Virus record (IMG/VR): IMGVR_UViG_3300003322_000534
Location: 1 to 40,295 of that record
Reading direction: 5' to 3' (one strand)
DNA: 40,295 bases
Source: a virus
Numbering within the stretch: the stretch's first letter is position 1; every line of letters starts with the position of its first letter. The notes under the pieces are model-generated. The model worked only from the letters and a program-made list of their open reading frames with translations, searched no databases and was not told the DNA's origin. Both the position numbers and the translations under genes were made by a program. Positions 17,169-23,201 of this stretch are shown here, piece by piece.

Positions 17169-17407
17169 AACAATGTCTCCATACTCTTTGTCCTTACCTT
17201 CTTACCCAAACACCAGGCCACTTCTCCCGGCTTAACTAAAGAAGCAATGCAGTCTCCAAGCGTTTGATCCTCATCCCTATTGGCGCATAATTTGTCAGGA
17301 GAATCTCGGTATTGAAGATTCTTGAGCGGTTGCAATAATTGACGCTCAGCACGGGTTAGAATGTCGCGACACTTTGCTTCTGGCGATTCGTAAAGTTCAT
17401 CGTTCAT
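17165..17407 (-). CDS. Small phage protein with dispersed Cys residues, unknown function
   Basis: 80 residues. It has four Cys residues spread through the chain and a hydrophobic ASLVKPGEVAWCLGKKV segment. It lies between two ATGA overlaps in the leftward operon. I do not recognise the family. Confidence 0.6.
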   Translation of the reverse strand: MNDELYESPEAKCRDILTRAERQLLQPLKNLQYRDSPDKLCANRDEDQTLGDCIASLVKPGEVAWCLGKKVRTKSMETLL

Positions 17408-17535
17408 CGTTGTCTCCGGTCTCTTTCTAGTGCGTCGTGTACGTCTTTGGATATTGCTTTAATTGCTGCTAGCGTTAGCCCGATACAGATAGTAACTGCG
17501 CAGGCAGCGAATATGATTGGTTGAGAGCGGTTCAT
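17404..17535 (-). CDS. 43-residue single-span membrane protein
   Basis: Starts MNRSQPIIFAACAVTICIGL. One N-terminal hydrophobic span is followed by a basic helix (DALERDRRQR). The ATG at 17535 has AAAGGAG about 9 bases upstream, and both ends overlap neighbours as ATGA. It probably sits in the inner membrane with a cytoplasmic basic tail. The function is unknown. Confidence 0.6.
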   Translation of the reverse strand: MNRSQPIIFAACAVTICIGLTLAAIKAISKDVHDALERDRRQR

Positions 17536-17702
17536 TTGCTGCGCTCCTTTGGATTCATAATGGTGACTTGCGCCAAACAGAAATGGCTCTGGTCGACCTT
17601 GGCAAAGGCCTCGAGCGCGTCGAAGTAAGACCGGAACTCCAGCGGTGATTCGACTTGATTGCGGTGGCGGATCTCGTAATGGGTTTCCAAGAATGGATTC
17701 AT
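17532..17702 (-). CDS. 56-residue phage protein, unknown function
   Basis: Starts MNPFLETHYEIRHRN. A soluble small protein with a helical YFDALEAFAKVDQ segment. Its start and stop overlap the neighbouring genes as ATGA on both sides, which supports that it is translated. I do not recognise the family. Confidence 0.6.
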   Translation of the reverse strand: MNPFLETHYEIRHRNQVESPLEFRSYFDALEAFAKVDQSHFCLAQVTIMNPKERSK

Positions 17703-18025
17703 CGCTGCCTCCGTCCGCCTGACATCTTGCTGACATGCTCAGCCCAATTGATCGGCTTAGGCTTGGGCACGCAATCGGCCCACCCGGTATTTGCGAACGC
17801 TGTGGCTGTAGCGACATCGGTGATGTGGTCGAGCGATTTGGGCTCGGCATCTATCAGAGCTATCTTTATGGCGTTGGCGACCGCGAAAAAATCAGGCTTA
17901 TTGGTTTCTTTATATGCCTTGACTATCTCATTACATAACAGCTCGCGTAGCGCTTCGGTATCAGTATGCTCCTTCCCGAAGGTATTGAGCATGTCGGCAA
18001 TCTTCTCGTGCAAGTGTAATTCCAT
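17699..18025 (-). CDS. Small phage protein, unknown function
   Basis: 108 residues. The N-terminal half is helical and acidic (KEHTDTEALRELLCNEIV). The C-terminal third is richer in Trp, Pro and Lys. The ribosome site is GGGGGA just upstream of the ATG at 18025. A stronger AAGGAG lies 16-24 bases further up in front of an out-of-frame ATG at 18041. The stop overlaps the next start (ATGA). Confidence 0.6.
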   Translation of the reverse strand: MELHLHEKIADMLNTFGKEHTDTEALRELLCNEIVKAYKETNKPDFFAVANAIKIALIDAEPKSLDHITDVATATAFANTGWADCVPKPKPINWAEHVSKMSGGRRQR

Positions 18026-18053
18026 GATTCCCCCTATTCATTGTTTTTTCTCC

Positions 18054-18227
18054 TTAAATGATTTGCTCCACCGCGATCATATTTAACTCGGTGAGGCCAA
18101 GTAATACCCGGCCATCCTCGAGCTCCACGTCATAGCGTGGGTTTTGTTCAATCGTGCGGCCAATGATGGTGCCTGCTGGCAGACCATCCATAAAGACCAC
18201 GACCTTTGATCTGAGCGGGTAGCTCAC
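18054..18227 (-). CDS. 57-residue phage protein, unknown function
   Basis: Reads from a GTG start (VSYPLRSKVVVFMDG) that overlaps the AlpA-like gene stop as GTGA. The body looks like a small beta barrel with alternating hydrophobic residues (YDVELEDGRVLLGL). An in-frame ATG 12 codons in is possible but has no ribosome site. It is conserved in style with small Tudor- or KOW-like phage proteins, but I cannot name a family. Confidence 0.55.
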   Translation of the reverse strand: MSYPLRSKVVVFMDGLPAGTIIGRTIEQNPRYDVELEDGRVLLGLTELNMIAVEQII

Positions 18228-18436
18228 ACACGTCCCCGTTTCTGTGCCTCCTCAGTTGTGTTGTTGAAGGTGCGCTGCTCGAGCCAGGCCATAATGTCCT
18301 CTCTCTTGTAACGCACCGTGCGATGCCCAACCTTGATGAACTTGGGCCCACCACCGTTCGAGCGCATAGATTGCAGCGTGGTCACCGCTCGACCCATGAT
18401 CTTGGCCGCTTCTTCTGGTGTCAGTAGTTCGCTCAT
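18224..18436 (-). CDS. AlpA / excisionase-like HTH protein
   Basis: 70 residues starting MSELLTPEEAAKIMGRAVTT. Residues 4-55 form a MerR-type winged helix of the helix-turn-helix 17 (excisionase) group: LTPEEAAKIMGR, then GGGPKFIKVGHRTVRYKRED and IMAWLEQR. Such proteins bend DNA for excision or act as regulators. In a genome with an integrase it is the best excisionase candidate, though it is more than 4 kb from int. The start ATG follows GGGGGA and overlaps the upstream TGA (ATGA). Confidence 0.75.
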   Translation of the reverse strand: MSELLTPEEAAKIMGRAVTTLQSMRSNGGGPKFIKVGHRTVRYKREDIMAWLEQRTFNNTTEEAQKRGRV

Positions 18437-18561
18437 TGCATCCCCCATAGTGTGAGCAGTTGATAAACCCCGAGCCCCCAAGGCACGATGATCAGGGCGA
18501 CCATGAGCAGCATCAGGAACACCGCGAAGGCAATAAAGACCAGTTCTCCTAGATCGCTCAT
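18433..18561 (-). CDS. 42-residue membrane protein
   Basis: Starts MSDLGELVFIAFAVFLMLLM. It is almost entirely hydrophobic, one long or two short spans, ending near LLTLWGMQ. The ATG overlaps the RecT stop and its TGA overlaps the AlpA-like start, both as ATGA, so it lies inside the recombination operon. The function is unknown. Confidence 0.6.
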   Translation of the reverse strand: MSDLGELVFIAFAVFLMLLMVALIIVPWGLGVYQLLTLWGMQ

Positions 18562-19505
18562 GCATCCCCCTCGCCATCAAACTCAGGCTCAGGCTTTTCT
18601 TCCGTGACCTTTATGCCCTCGACGTGAATTTTGCCGTCTTTCACGGTGCCGTTGACTTCAGCCGTGTGGTCGCCACCCGGCTTCCCCTTATCGACCTTGG
18701 CGAACTTGTCGAGCTTGGCCTCGGCTTTCGGCTTCTCTGGTGTCTCCTGCTTCACCTGCTCATCGACCAGCTCGCTCGAGATGATCAGATCATTGCCCTC
18801 GATCACCGTATGTTTGCCGGCGTCGTGCTGATCTTCGAGAGCTGCCGCTCGCTGCACGGACATCGGCAGATTCTTTGAGAGCTGACGAATGGCCGTCTTT
18901 TTGCCCATCGCCTCATAGTGGCTTTCCCAAGGGGTGTCCTTGATCTTGCCGGCCTTGAAGGCTTTGTAACCCTCCGATGCATCACGCACCTTGTTGATGT
19001 CCTCGACCGTAAGATCCACAAAATCGAAGCCACCATTGGTGAAGTGGGCGACGGCATAGAAGCCGACTATCTCGCCACGGTCGCCCTTGGCCTTCTCGTG
19101 CTGTAGATCACGCTTCAAGCCATGAATGACCTTGTAGGTGTCTTTCTCGCGCACCTCGACGGCATAGAGATCCGAAACCTCACCGCTGTTGCGCGCCAAT
19201 TTTATGTAGCCCTTGTACCCAGGGATGAACTGCACCTTCCGCTTGAACGGAACCAGGTAGCCATGCCCAAGCACACCATCCGGCTCGAGACCGAGAGCGC
19301 AGGCCGTCATCACCGATGCCAGCAGCGAACCGCGGTCACAATCGAGGATGAAAGGGTTGTTCTGGATCTGATTGAGCACGATCCGATTCATGCGCTCAGG
19401 ATCTAGGTGCTTAGGCAGCGCCATCGCCATCTGCGGCTTGAGCTGCTCGAGCAATTGCCTCACGGTCCCTAGGCGCGGGTCCTTCTTTACGACTTCGGTA
19501 TTCAC
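18558..19505 (-). CDS. recT: RecT-type single-strand annealing protein
   Basis: 315 residues from a GTG start that has AGAAGGAGAAGG upstream and overlaps the exonuclease stop by one base. Residues 10-230 match the RecT family: MNRIVLNQIQNNPFILDCD, then LEPDGVLGHGYLVPF, QFIPGYKGYIKLAR and WESHYEAMGKKTAIRQL. The last 80 residues are an acidic, Lys/Glu-rich tail of low complexity. It anneals complementary single strands behind the partner exonuclease, as in RecE/RecT. Confidence 0.93.
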   Translation of the reverse strand: MNTEVVKKDPRLGTVRQLLEQLKPQMAMALPKHLDPERMNRIVLNQIQNNPFILDCDRGSLLASVMTACALGLEPDGVLGHGYLVPFKRKVQFIPGYKGYIKLARNSGEVSDLYAVEVREKDTYKVIHGLKRDLQHEKAKGDRGEIVGFYAVAHFTNGGFDFVDLTVEDINKVRDASEGYKAFKAGKIKDTPWESHYEAMGKKTAIRQLSKNLPMSVQRAAALEDQHDAGKHTVIEGNDLIISSELVDEQVKQETPEKPKAEAKLDKFAKVDKGKPGGDHTAEVNGTVKDGKIHVEGIKVTEEKPEPEFDGEGDA

Positions 19506-20389
19506 TATGCCTTCTCCTTCTGTTTGTGTTGAGTGACTCGGGTCACGGCATAGGCCTTGCGGATGTAGCTAACCGGCGCTTCAGCAACCATGCTTTGACT
19601 AATACTGAATCCCATGGTCACAGCTTTAGCAGCGTCGGCGACGATGGTACGGATCTCGGCCAGCGCGGCTTCTTTGCGCGCTTTTGCATCTTTCTCTGCG
19701 TCGTTGGCTGCGATGTACTCGCCGCACAGCACGGGCAGGTGATTATTCGCCGTGAGATCGATCACCTTGTCTTTGGTCACCGACATCAGCGATGCAATGG
19801 TGCCGCCGTCATAGGCAAAGTCTGGCTTGGGCTCTTGGTTATTCTGAACGCTTGTCCAAAAGAGCGCGACTTCATCCTCGATCTGTGCGACGGCTTCTCG
19901 GTGCATATGAACGCGCATTCGGTAAAGCTTGCCGTTCAGCATCACAACAAGCCAACCATAGGGAGCCCCGGTTACCGCTAGCTGGGCTTGCACCTGCAGC
20001 AGATAGCGGAATGGCGCATCGAGTATCTCATCGCCCTCGACTTCCCAGCCTTCACGCGACTGGCTCCATTTAATCTCTACGGGGATTAGGCTACCTTCTG
20101 CATGCTCATAATCGAGCGAGCAGCCAAAGCGATCAATGTGTGGGTGTTTGATGTAGCGGTGCACTTTCCGCAGCTTCATGCTCCACTTATCAGCGGCCCA
20201 TGCAGCGATGGCTGGCTCGAGATAGGTGCCCGCCTGGATGTAGGGATTGTCGGAAAGATCTTCGGGCTCTATACGCCCGGCCTTCTCGAGCCATAGTTGC
20301 CAGCGGCTTTTGAACCCGACCCCGAATAAGTCAGCCACTTCGCTTGCGCCGATGAAATTCTTCCTATCGGTGAGCGCAATATTGCTCAT
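19505..20389 (-). CDS. YqaJ-type recombination exonuclease (lambda Exo / RecE-like)
   Basis: 294 residues from the ATG at 20389, chosen for the GGGGGGA site upstream and for the promoter at 20418-20446. Motifs of the YqaJ nuclease fold are visible: GASEVADLFGVGFKSRWQLW, Glu58 in TYLEP, Asp93 in SLDYE, Glu105-x-Lys107 in VEIKWSQ, and QVQAQLAVTG. It should degrade one strand of duplex DNA from ends and load the RecT partner encoded next. It is the first gene of the long leftward operon. Confidence 0.88.
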   Translation of the reverse strand: MSNIALTDRKNFIGASEVADLFGVGFKSRWQLWLEKAGRIEPEDLSDNPYIQAGTYLEPAIAAWAADKWSMKLRKVHRYIKHPHIDRFGCSLDYEHAEGSLIPVEIKWSQSREGWEVEGDEILDAPFRYLLQVQAQLAVTGAPYGWLVVMLNGKLYRMRVHMHREAVAQIEDEVALFWTSVQNNQEPKPDFAYDGGTIASLMSVTKDKVIDLTANNHLPVLCGEYIAANDAEKDAKARKEAALAEIRTIVADAAKAVTMGFSISQSMVAEAPVSYIRKAYAVTRVTQHKQKEKA

Positions 20390-20417
20390 GTATTCCCCCC
20401 TCAATAAGTATGCATGA

Positions 20418-20446
20418 CTCATAACTGCATTAATGCAGTAAGTCAA
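20418..20446 (-). promoter_or_regulatory. Leftward early promoter with operator in the spacer
   Basis: Reading leftward: TTGACT (20446-20441), 17 bases, TATGAG (20423-20418). The spacer contains the perfect palindrome CTGCATTAATGCAG (20425-20438). A repressor on this palindrome would block the promoter for the exonuclease-RecT operon. The box fit is good, and the regulation is inferred. Confidence 0.7.
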
Positions 20447-20503
20447 CACGCAAAATACCCCGTTATGGGTAGCTATGTGCAGTTATGCTGTGTTCTTATT
20501 GTT

Positions 20504-20722
20504 TTACTTAATTTTTATTTTTCGCGGGGGTGTGGGTATATTTACCCCCGCTGCGTGTGCAAGTTTAACGAGAGTGACGTAACTTGGTATATGGCTGCTA
20601 CCCTTAACAAATCGTGTAATGTTGGTGGGAGTGGTCCCTGCCTCCCTGGCCCATTGCTGAGCGGTCCAGTGGTGCTCATTCATGATTCCGCGCATCCAAG
20701 TGCGCAGATATTTGGCGGGCAT
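20504..20722 (-). CDS. XRE-type HTH regulator (Cro/CI-like)
   Basis: 72 residues. Residues 15-60 form an XRE-like HTH (TAQQWAREAGTTPTNITRFV, then PSYVTLVKLAHAAGV). There is no peptidase or dimerisation domain. It is transcribed leftward, divergently from the HTH genes at 20776 and 20876, with the palindrome at 20747-20760 between them. It is therefore a candidate for the repressor or Cro partner of the switch. The ATG at 20722 has only a weak site, and an in-frame ATG at residue 14 is an alternative start. Confidence 0.7.
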   Translation of the reverse strand: MPAKYLRTWMRGIMNEHHWTAQQWAREAGTTPTNITRFVKGSSHIPSYVTLVKLAHAAGVNIPTPPRKIKIK

Positions 20723-20746
20723 CCTAGTTTCTCTCCCTATATCTTC

Positions 20747-20760
20747 CTGCGTTTGTGCAG
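20747..20760. promoter_or_regulatory. Operator palindrome in the switch region
   Basis: CTGCGTTTGTGCAG fits CTGC-N6-GCAG. It lies 15 bases before the rightward ATG at 20776 and 24 bases upstream of the leftward start at 20722. TACAGT (20761-20766) follows directly and could be the rightward -10 box. No good -35 is seen. GATATA on the other strand near 20740 could serve the leftward gene. Confidence 0.6.
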
Positions 20761-20775
20761 TACAGTTGCAACACT

Positions 20776-21048
20776 ATGAGAGAAAAAATCGATAGCTACT
20801 TGGATCAATTGGAAGAAGCCTCGAAAGAGGCGGGGGTTAATTTGTTGCGTGCTTTTGTGAGAGGGGGGTGCGCCGATGGGACTTATTACCGAGCGAGGAA
20901 TGGAACGACTGAGCTTCGAAAGTCGACTGCTCAGAAGGTACTTGACGCCATTCGAGATCTGGCCGGCGAAAAAGAAGGAAAAGGTGCCGGAGCACCTGCG
21001 CCAAGACTTCCTGGCCGAGATGGTGAAGCAGCTCGTAGCCAGGCGTAA
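20776..21048 (+). CDS. HTH-type regulator, probably leaderless
   Basis: 90 residues starting MREKIDSYLDQLEEASKEAG. Residues 20-70 look like a small DNA-binding fold (YYRARNGTTELRKSTAQKVL), with a Gly/Ala/Arg-rich tail after residue 70. There is no Shine-Dalgarno; the ATG sits about 10 bases after a -10-like TACAGT, so a leaderless transcript is likely, as for lambda cI. The last 173 bases overlap the next gene in another frame. It may be the repressor or the rightward Cro-like protein. Confidence 0.6.
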   Translation: MREKIDSYLDQLEEASKEAGVNLLRAFVRGGCADGTYYRARNGTTELRKSTAQKVLDAIRDLAGEKEGKGAGAPAPRLPGRDGEAARSQA

Positions 21049-21214
21049 GGAGCTCGGGCTTTCTGGCCTGGCCGTCGATGCTCGAGTCGGATCTGCTGAG
21101 TATCTGACAGCGAAGTGGGAGTGCGGCATGCGTTCGCCTTCTGCCTTCATGCTGCAGTGCTGGGCGCGCGCGCTTGGGTGCCGGTGGGCTCTGGTGCCCA
21201 TTGAGGAGGAATGA
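20876..21214 (+). CDS. HTH-type protein overlapping the upstream regulator
   Basis: 112 residues from the ATG at 20876 (GAGGGG about 9 bases upstream). The C-terminal 60 residues are an XRE-like HTH (KQLVARRKELGLSGLAVDA, then EYLTAKWECG and PSAFMLQCWARALG), a form common in phages of alphaproteobacteria as I recall them. The first 36 residues are read from sequence that also encodes the 90-residue gene in another frame. A GTG at 20984 with GAAGGA before it would give a 76-residue product with less overlap and may be the true start. Its stop abuts the resolvase start. Confidence 0.6.
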   Translation: MGLITERGMERLSFESRLLRRYLTPFEIWPAKKKEKVPEHLRQDFLAEMVKQLVARRKELGLSGLAVDARVGSAEYLTAKWECGMRSPSAFMLQCWARALGCRWALVPIEEE

Positions 21215-21679
21215 ATGGTGTTTGTTGGCATTGATCCAGGCCTCAGCGGAGCGTTGGCGCTCTATGACCCGGCTCGAGATTGGCTCGAGGTGCACGACTG
21301 TCCTACCCTTAAGGTCAATGGCAAAGGCGAGATGTTCCTGCCTGGTATCATTGACATTCTAGGGTCAGCGGAGGTCATTGGCTGCATCATTGAGCGCAGC
21401 CAAGCAATGCCTAAACAAGGTGTATCAAGCACGTTCAGCTATGGAACAGGCTACGGCAGCTATCTAGGGATTTTGGCGGCTCTTGGTATGCCACACACAA
21501 AGATCGGGCCGCAAGAGTGGAAACGAAAACTGCGGGTGCCGTCTGACAAGGATGGAGCCCGAGCTCGAGCCTCTGAGCTTTTGCCCGCCCACACGGGCAA
21601 ATGGTTGCGCAAGAAAGATCACGGCCGAGCTGAAGCAGCGCTGCTCGCCTACTTCGCCGCAAACCATGCCCAGCTTTAG
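21215..21679 (+). CDS. RuvC-like Holliday junction resolvase
   Basis: 154 residues. Catalytic layout of the RuvC fold: Asp7 in GIDPGLSGA, Glu60 in IERSQAMPKQG, and Asp135 and Glu140 in KKDHGRAEAALLA. It should resolve branched DNA during replication and recombination. It starts directly after the HTH stop, with GAGGAGGA upstream, and overlaps the SSB start by 14 bases. Length and motifs fit phage and plant-symbiont type RuvC relatives. Confidence 0.85.
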   Translation: MVFVGIDPGLSGALALYDPARDWLEVHDCPTLKVNGKGEMFLPGIIDILGSAEVIGCIIERSQAMPKQGVSSTFSYGTGYGSYLGILAALGMPHTKIGPQEWKRKLRVPSDKDGARARASELLPAHTGKWLRKKDHGRAEAALLAYFAANHAQL

Positions 21680-22058
21680 CCAGGTCAACGTTCTCGGCTA
21701 CGTCGGCAACCCGGTTCAGCTCATGACCGGCAAGGGCAAGAACTTTGTTCAGCTTAGCGTCGGCGTCACCAAGGCCTACAGGCAAGGGAAGAAGTGGAAT
21801 ACTAAGACAAGCTGGTTCAAGGTAATGTTCTTCGGTGAATACGCCGACATCGTTGCCACGCGGGTCAAGAAAGGCGATTGGTTACACATTACCGGCGAGC
21901 TCGCTGTATCGGAATGGGTCAAAGATGGCATTAATCGCTACGATTTGTATGTTGCTGGCCGTCATTTCACACCAATGCGTAACGATAAGGGTAGCAAAGA
22001 CGACGATAATTACGGCGTGCCAGAAGATGAAATAGCTGACGATCAAATGGTTTTTTAA
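21666..22058 (+). CDS. ssb: Single-stranded DNA-binding protein
   Basis: 130 residues, starting MPSFSQVNVLGYVGNP. OB-fold pattern of bacterial SSB: FVQLSVGVTKAYRQGKKW, TSWFKVMFFGEYADIVAT, KKGDWLHITGEL. The acidic C-terminus ends DDQMVF, similar to the DDIPF partner-binding tip. It coats single-stranded DNA for replication and RecT recombination. The start overlaps the resolvase stop region by 14 bases; I see no strong ribosome site, so it is probably coupled. Confidence 0.88.
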   Translation: MPSFSQVNVLGYVGNPVQLMTGKGKNFVQLSVGVTKAYRQGKKWNTKTSWFKVMFFGEYADIVATRVKKGDWLHITGELAVSEWVKDGINRYDLYVAGRHFTPMRNDKGSKDDDNYGVPEDEIADDQMVF

Positions 22059-22101
22059 TTTTCCACATTGATTTCTTATTTCGATTGACTGCGCGGCCTA
22101 A

Positions 22102-22115
22102 CTGCATTAATGCAG
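22102..22115. promoter_or_regulatory. Operator palindrome upstream of replication genes
   Basis: A perfect copy of CTGCATTAATGCAG preceded by CTAA. TTGACT at 22085-22090 lies upstream, and a -10 overlapping the palindrome (TTAATG, 16-base spacing) is possible but weak. It sits in the 170-base gap before the DUF1376 gene. Confidence 0.6.
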
Positions 22116-22116
22116 A

Positions 22117-22220
22117 ATAGGCGAGGGGGGCATTACATCGTTTACTCGATGGCGTGTTGCGCAACCCCCCAAGGTTGCCCCCCTCGCTATCTTTCTTGGG
22201 GAACAATAAAAATCTCTTGG
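22117..22220 (+). promoter_or_regulatory. Structured leader RNA upstream of the DUF1376 gene
   Basis: An outer inverted repeat GCGAGGGGGGC (22121-22131) pairs with GCCCCCCTCGC (22177-22187). Inside it a hairpin GCAACC-CCCCAA-GGTTGC spans 22161-22178. CCCCCCAAG (22165-22173) is also complementary to CTTGGGGGG at 22217-22225, which is the ribosome site of the next gene. The two pairings compete, so the leader could switch translation. This is seen by eye only and not folded. Confidence 0.45.
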
Positions 22221-22228
22221 GGGGGATT

Positions 22229-22936
22229 ATGAGTCATGAATGGTATCCTTGGTATCCGGCGCTTTATAAAGCCGATACGATGCACTTAACCGCCGAGCAG
22301 GATGGAATTTACCGCCGGCTCATAGATCACTACATGGAAACACGGCAACCGCTGCCCGCAAATGATGCGGCGCTTGCCCGTATTGCCGGCGTTGATATGC
22401 AAACCTGGACCAATGCTTTAGCTATAGTTGAGCCATTCTTCAACCAAGGCAGCGACGGCCTACTGCACCACAAAAGATGCGATTTAGAGCTAGATCGACA
22501 AGACAAGCTCTCGAAAAACCACTCCGAGAGAGGCAAAAAGGGCGCAGAAAAAAGGTGGAAAAATCAACAACCTGATAGCAGTAGCCATGCTTTGGCTATA
22601 GCTGAATCAATGCTTGTCGATAGCACAAGACAAGACAAGACAAGACAAAAAGAAGCTAACGCTTCTTCTGCAGAAACCAAAAAAATTGATTTTGATTTTG
22701 CTGTGGGTAAATTCACCGGCATCACCAAGCGGCAGTACGAAACCTGGTGCGAGGCCTTTCCCGCAATCAACGTCGATGCGGAGATAAGGAAGGCAGCCGT
22801 GTGGCTCACAGCCAATCCGAAAAACCGCAAGTCGAACTACAGCCGGTTCCTAGCGAATTGGCTCACCAAGACCCAAGACAAGGCGGCAAGGGTTGGAGCA
22901 TCAAGCGGCGTCACACCGCTCGGGGTAGGGGGTTGA
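22229..22936 (+). CDS. DUF1376-family replication-associated protein
   Basis: 235 residues from the ATG behind GGGGGGGA. Residues 3-110 match the DUF1376 (YdaU) domain: WYPWYPALYKADTMHLTAEQ, GIYRRLIDHYMETRQPLP and an RGKKGAEKRW end. Such genes sit at the phage replication module, often as initiator-like proteins ahead of a helicase or helicase loader. The C-terminal part (ITKRQYETWCEAFP) looks like a second small helical domain. A run of four ACAAG units lies at 22625-22644 in the linker. Confidence 0.8.
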   Translation: MSHEWYPWYPALYKADTMHLTAEQDGIYRRLIDHYMETRQPLPANDAALARIAGVDMQTWTNALAIVEPFFNQGSDGLLHHKRCDLELDRQDKLSKNHSERGKKGAEKRWKNQQPDSSSHALAIAESMLVDSTRQDKTRQKEANASSAETKKIDFDFAVGKFTGITKRQYETWCEAFPAINVDAEIRKAAVWLTANPKNRKSNYSRFLANWLTKTQDKAARVGASSGVTPLGVGG

Positions 22937-22937
22937 G

Positions 22938-23201
22938 ATGGATGTGGGGGAATTTCTAAGCCATCACGGCATCAAGGCAATCCGTAGCAGCGGTAGTTTC
23001 AAAACCACCTGCCCCAAGTGCAGCCACACCAGGCGTAACAAGACTGATCGATGCTTGAGCGTCACCATCGACCACGAGGGCTGTGTCGTTCATTGCCACC
23101 ACTGCGGATGGGCAGCCGGCAGCAAGGGCAGGGAGCCCGAGCCTAAAAAGTCCACCTCCCGCAATGACGGACGGCTCCGAACCGCCAAGCGGGGGTGGTA
23201 A
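22938..23201 (+). CDS. Primase zinc-binding domain protein
   Basis: 87 residues. Cys25-x2-Cys28 and Cys53-x2-Cys56 (TTCPKCSHTRR and VHCHHCGW) form the zinc ribbon found at the N-terminus of T7 gp4-type primases, which reads the priming site. The usual fusion partner, TOPRIM plus helicase, follows in the -1 frame with a TAATG overlap. A GGGGG run just before the stop could allow a slip that joins them. Alone it could act in trans with the next protein. Confidence 0.8.
   Translation: MDVGEFLSHHGIKAIRSSGSFKTTCPKCSHTRRNKTDRCLSVTIDHEGCVVHCHHCGWAAGSKGREPEPKKSTSRNDGRLRTAKRGW

Noticed and set aside
17961-18041. 26-residue frame behind a good AAGGAG site, leftward
   Set aside because: It overlaps the start of the 108-residue gene in another frame and has no recognisable product. 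It may be a leader peptide, but support is thin.
20425-20438. Host LexA box
   Set aside because: The palindrome CTGCATTAATGCAG does not match the gamma-type CTGT-N8-ACAG or the alpha-type GTTC-N7-GTTC boxes.
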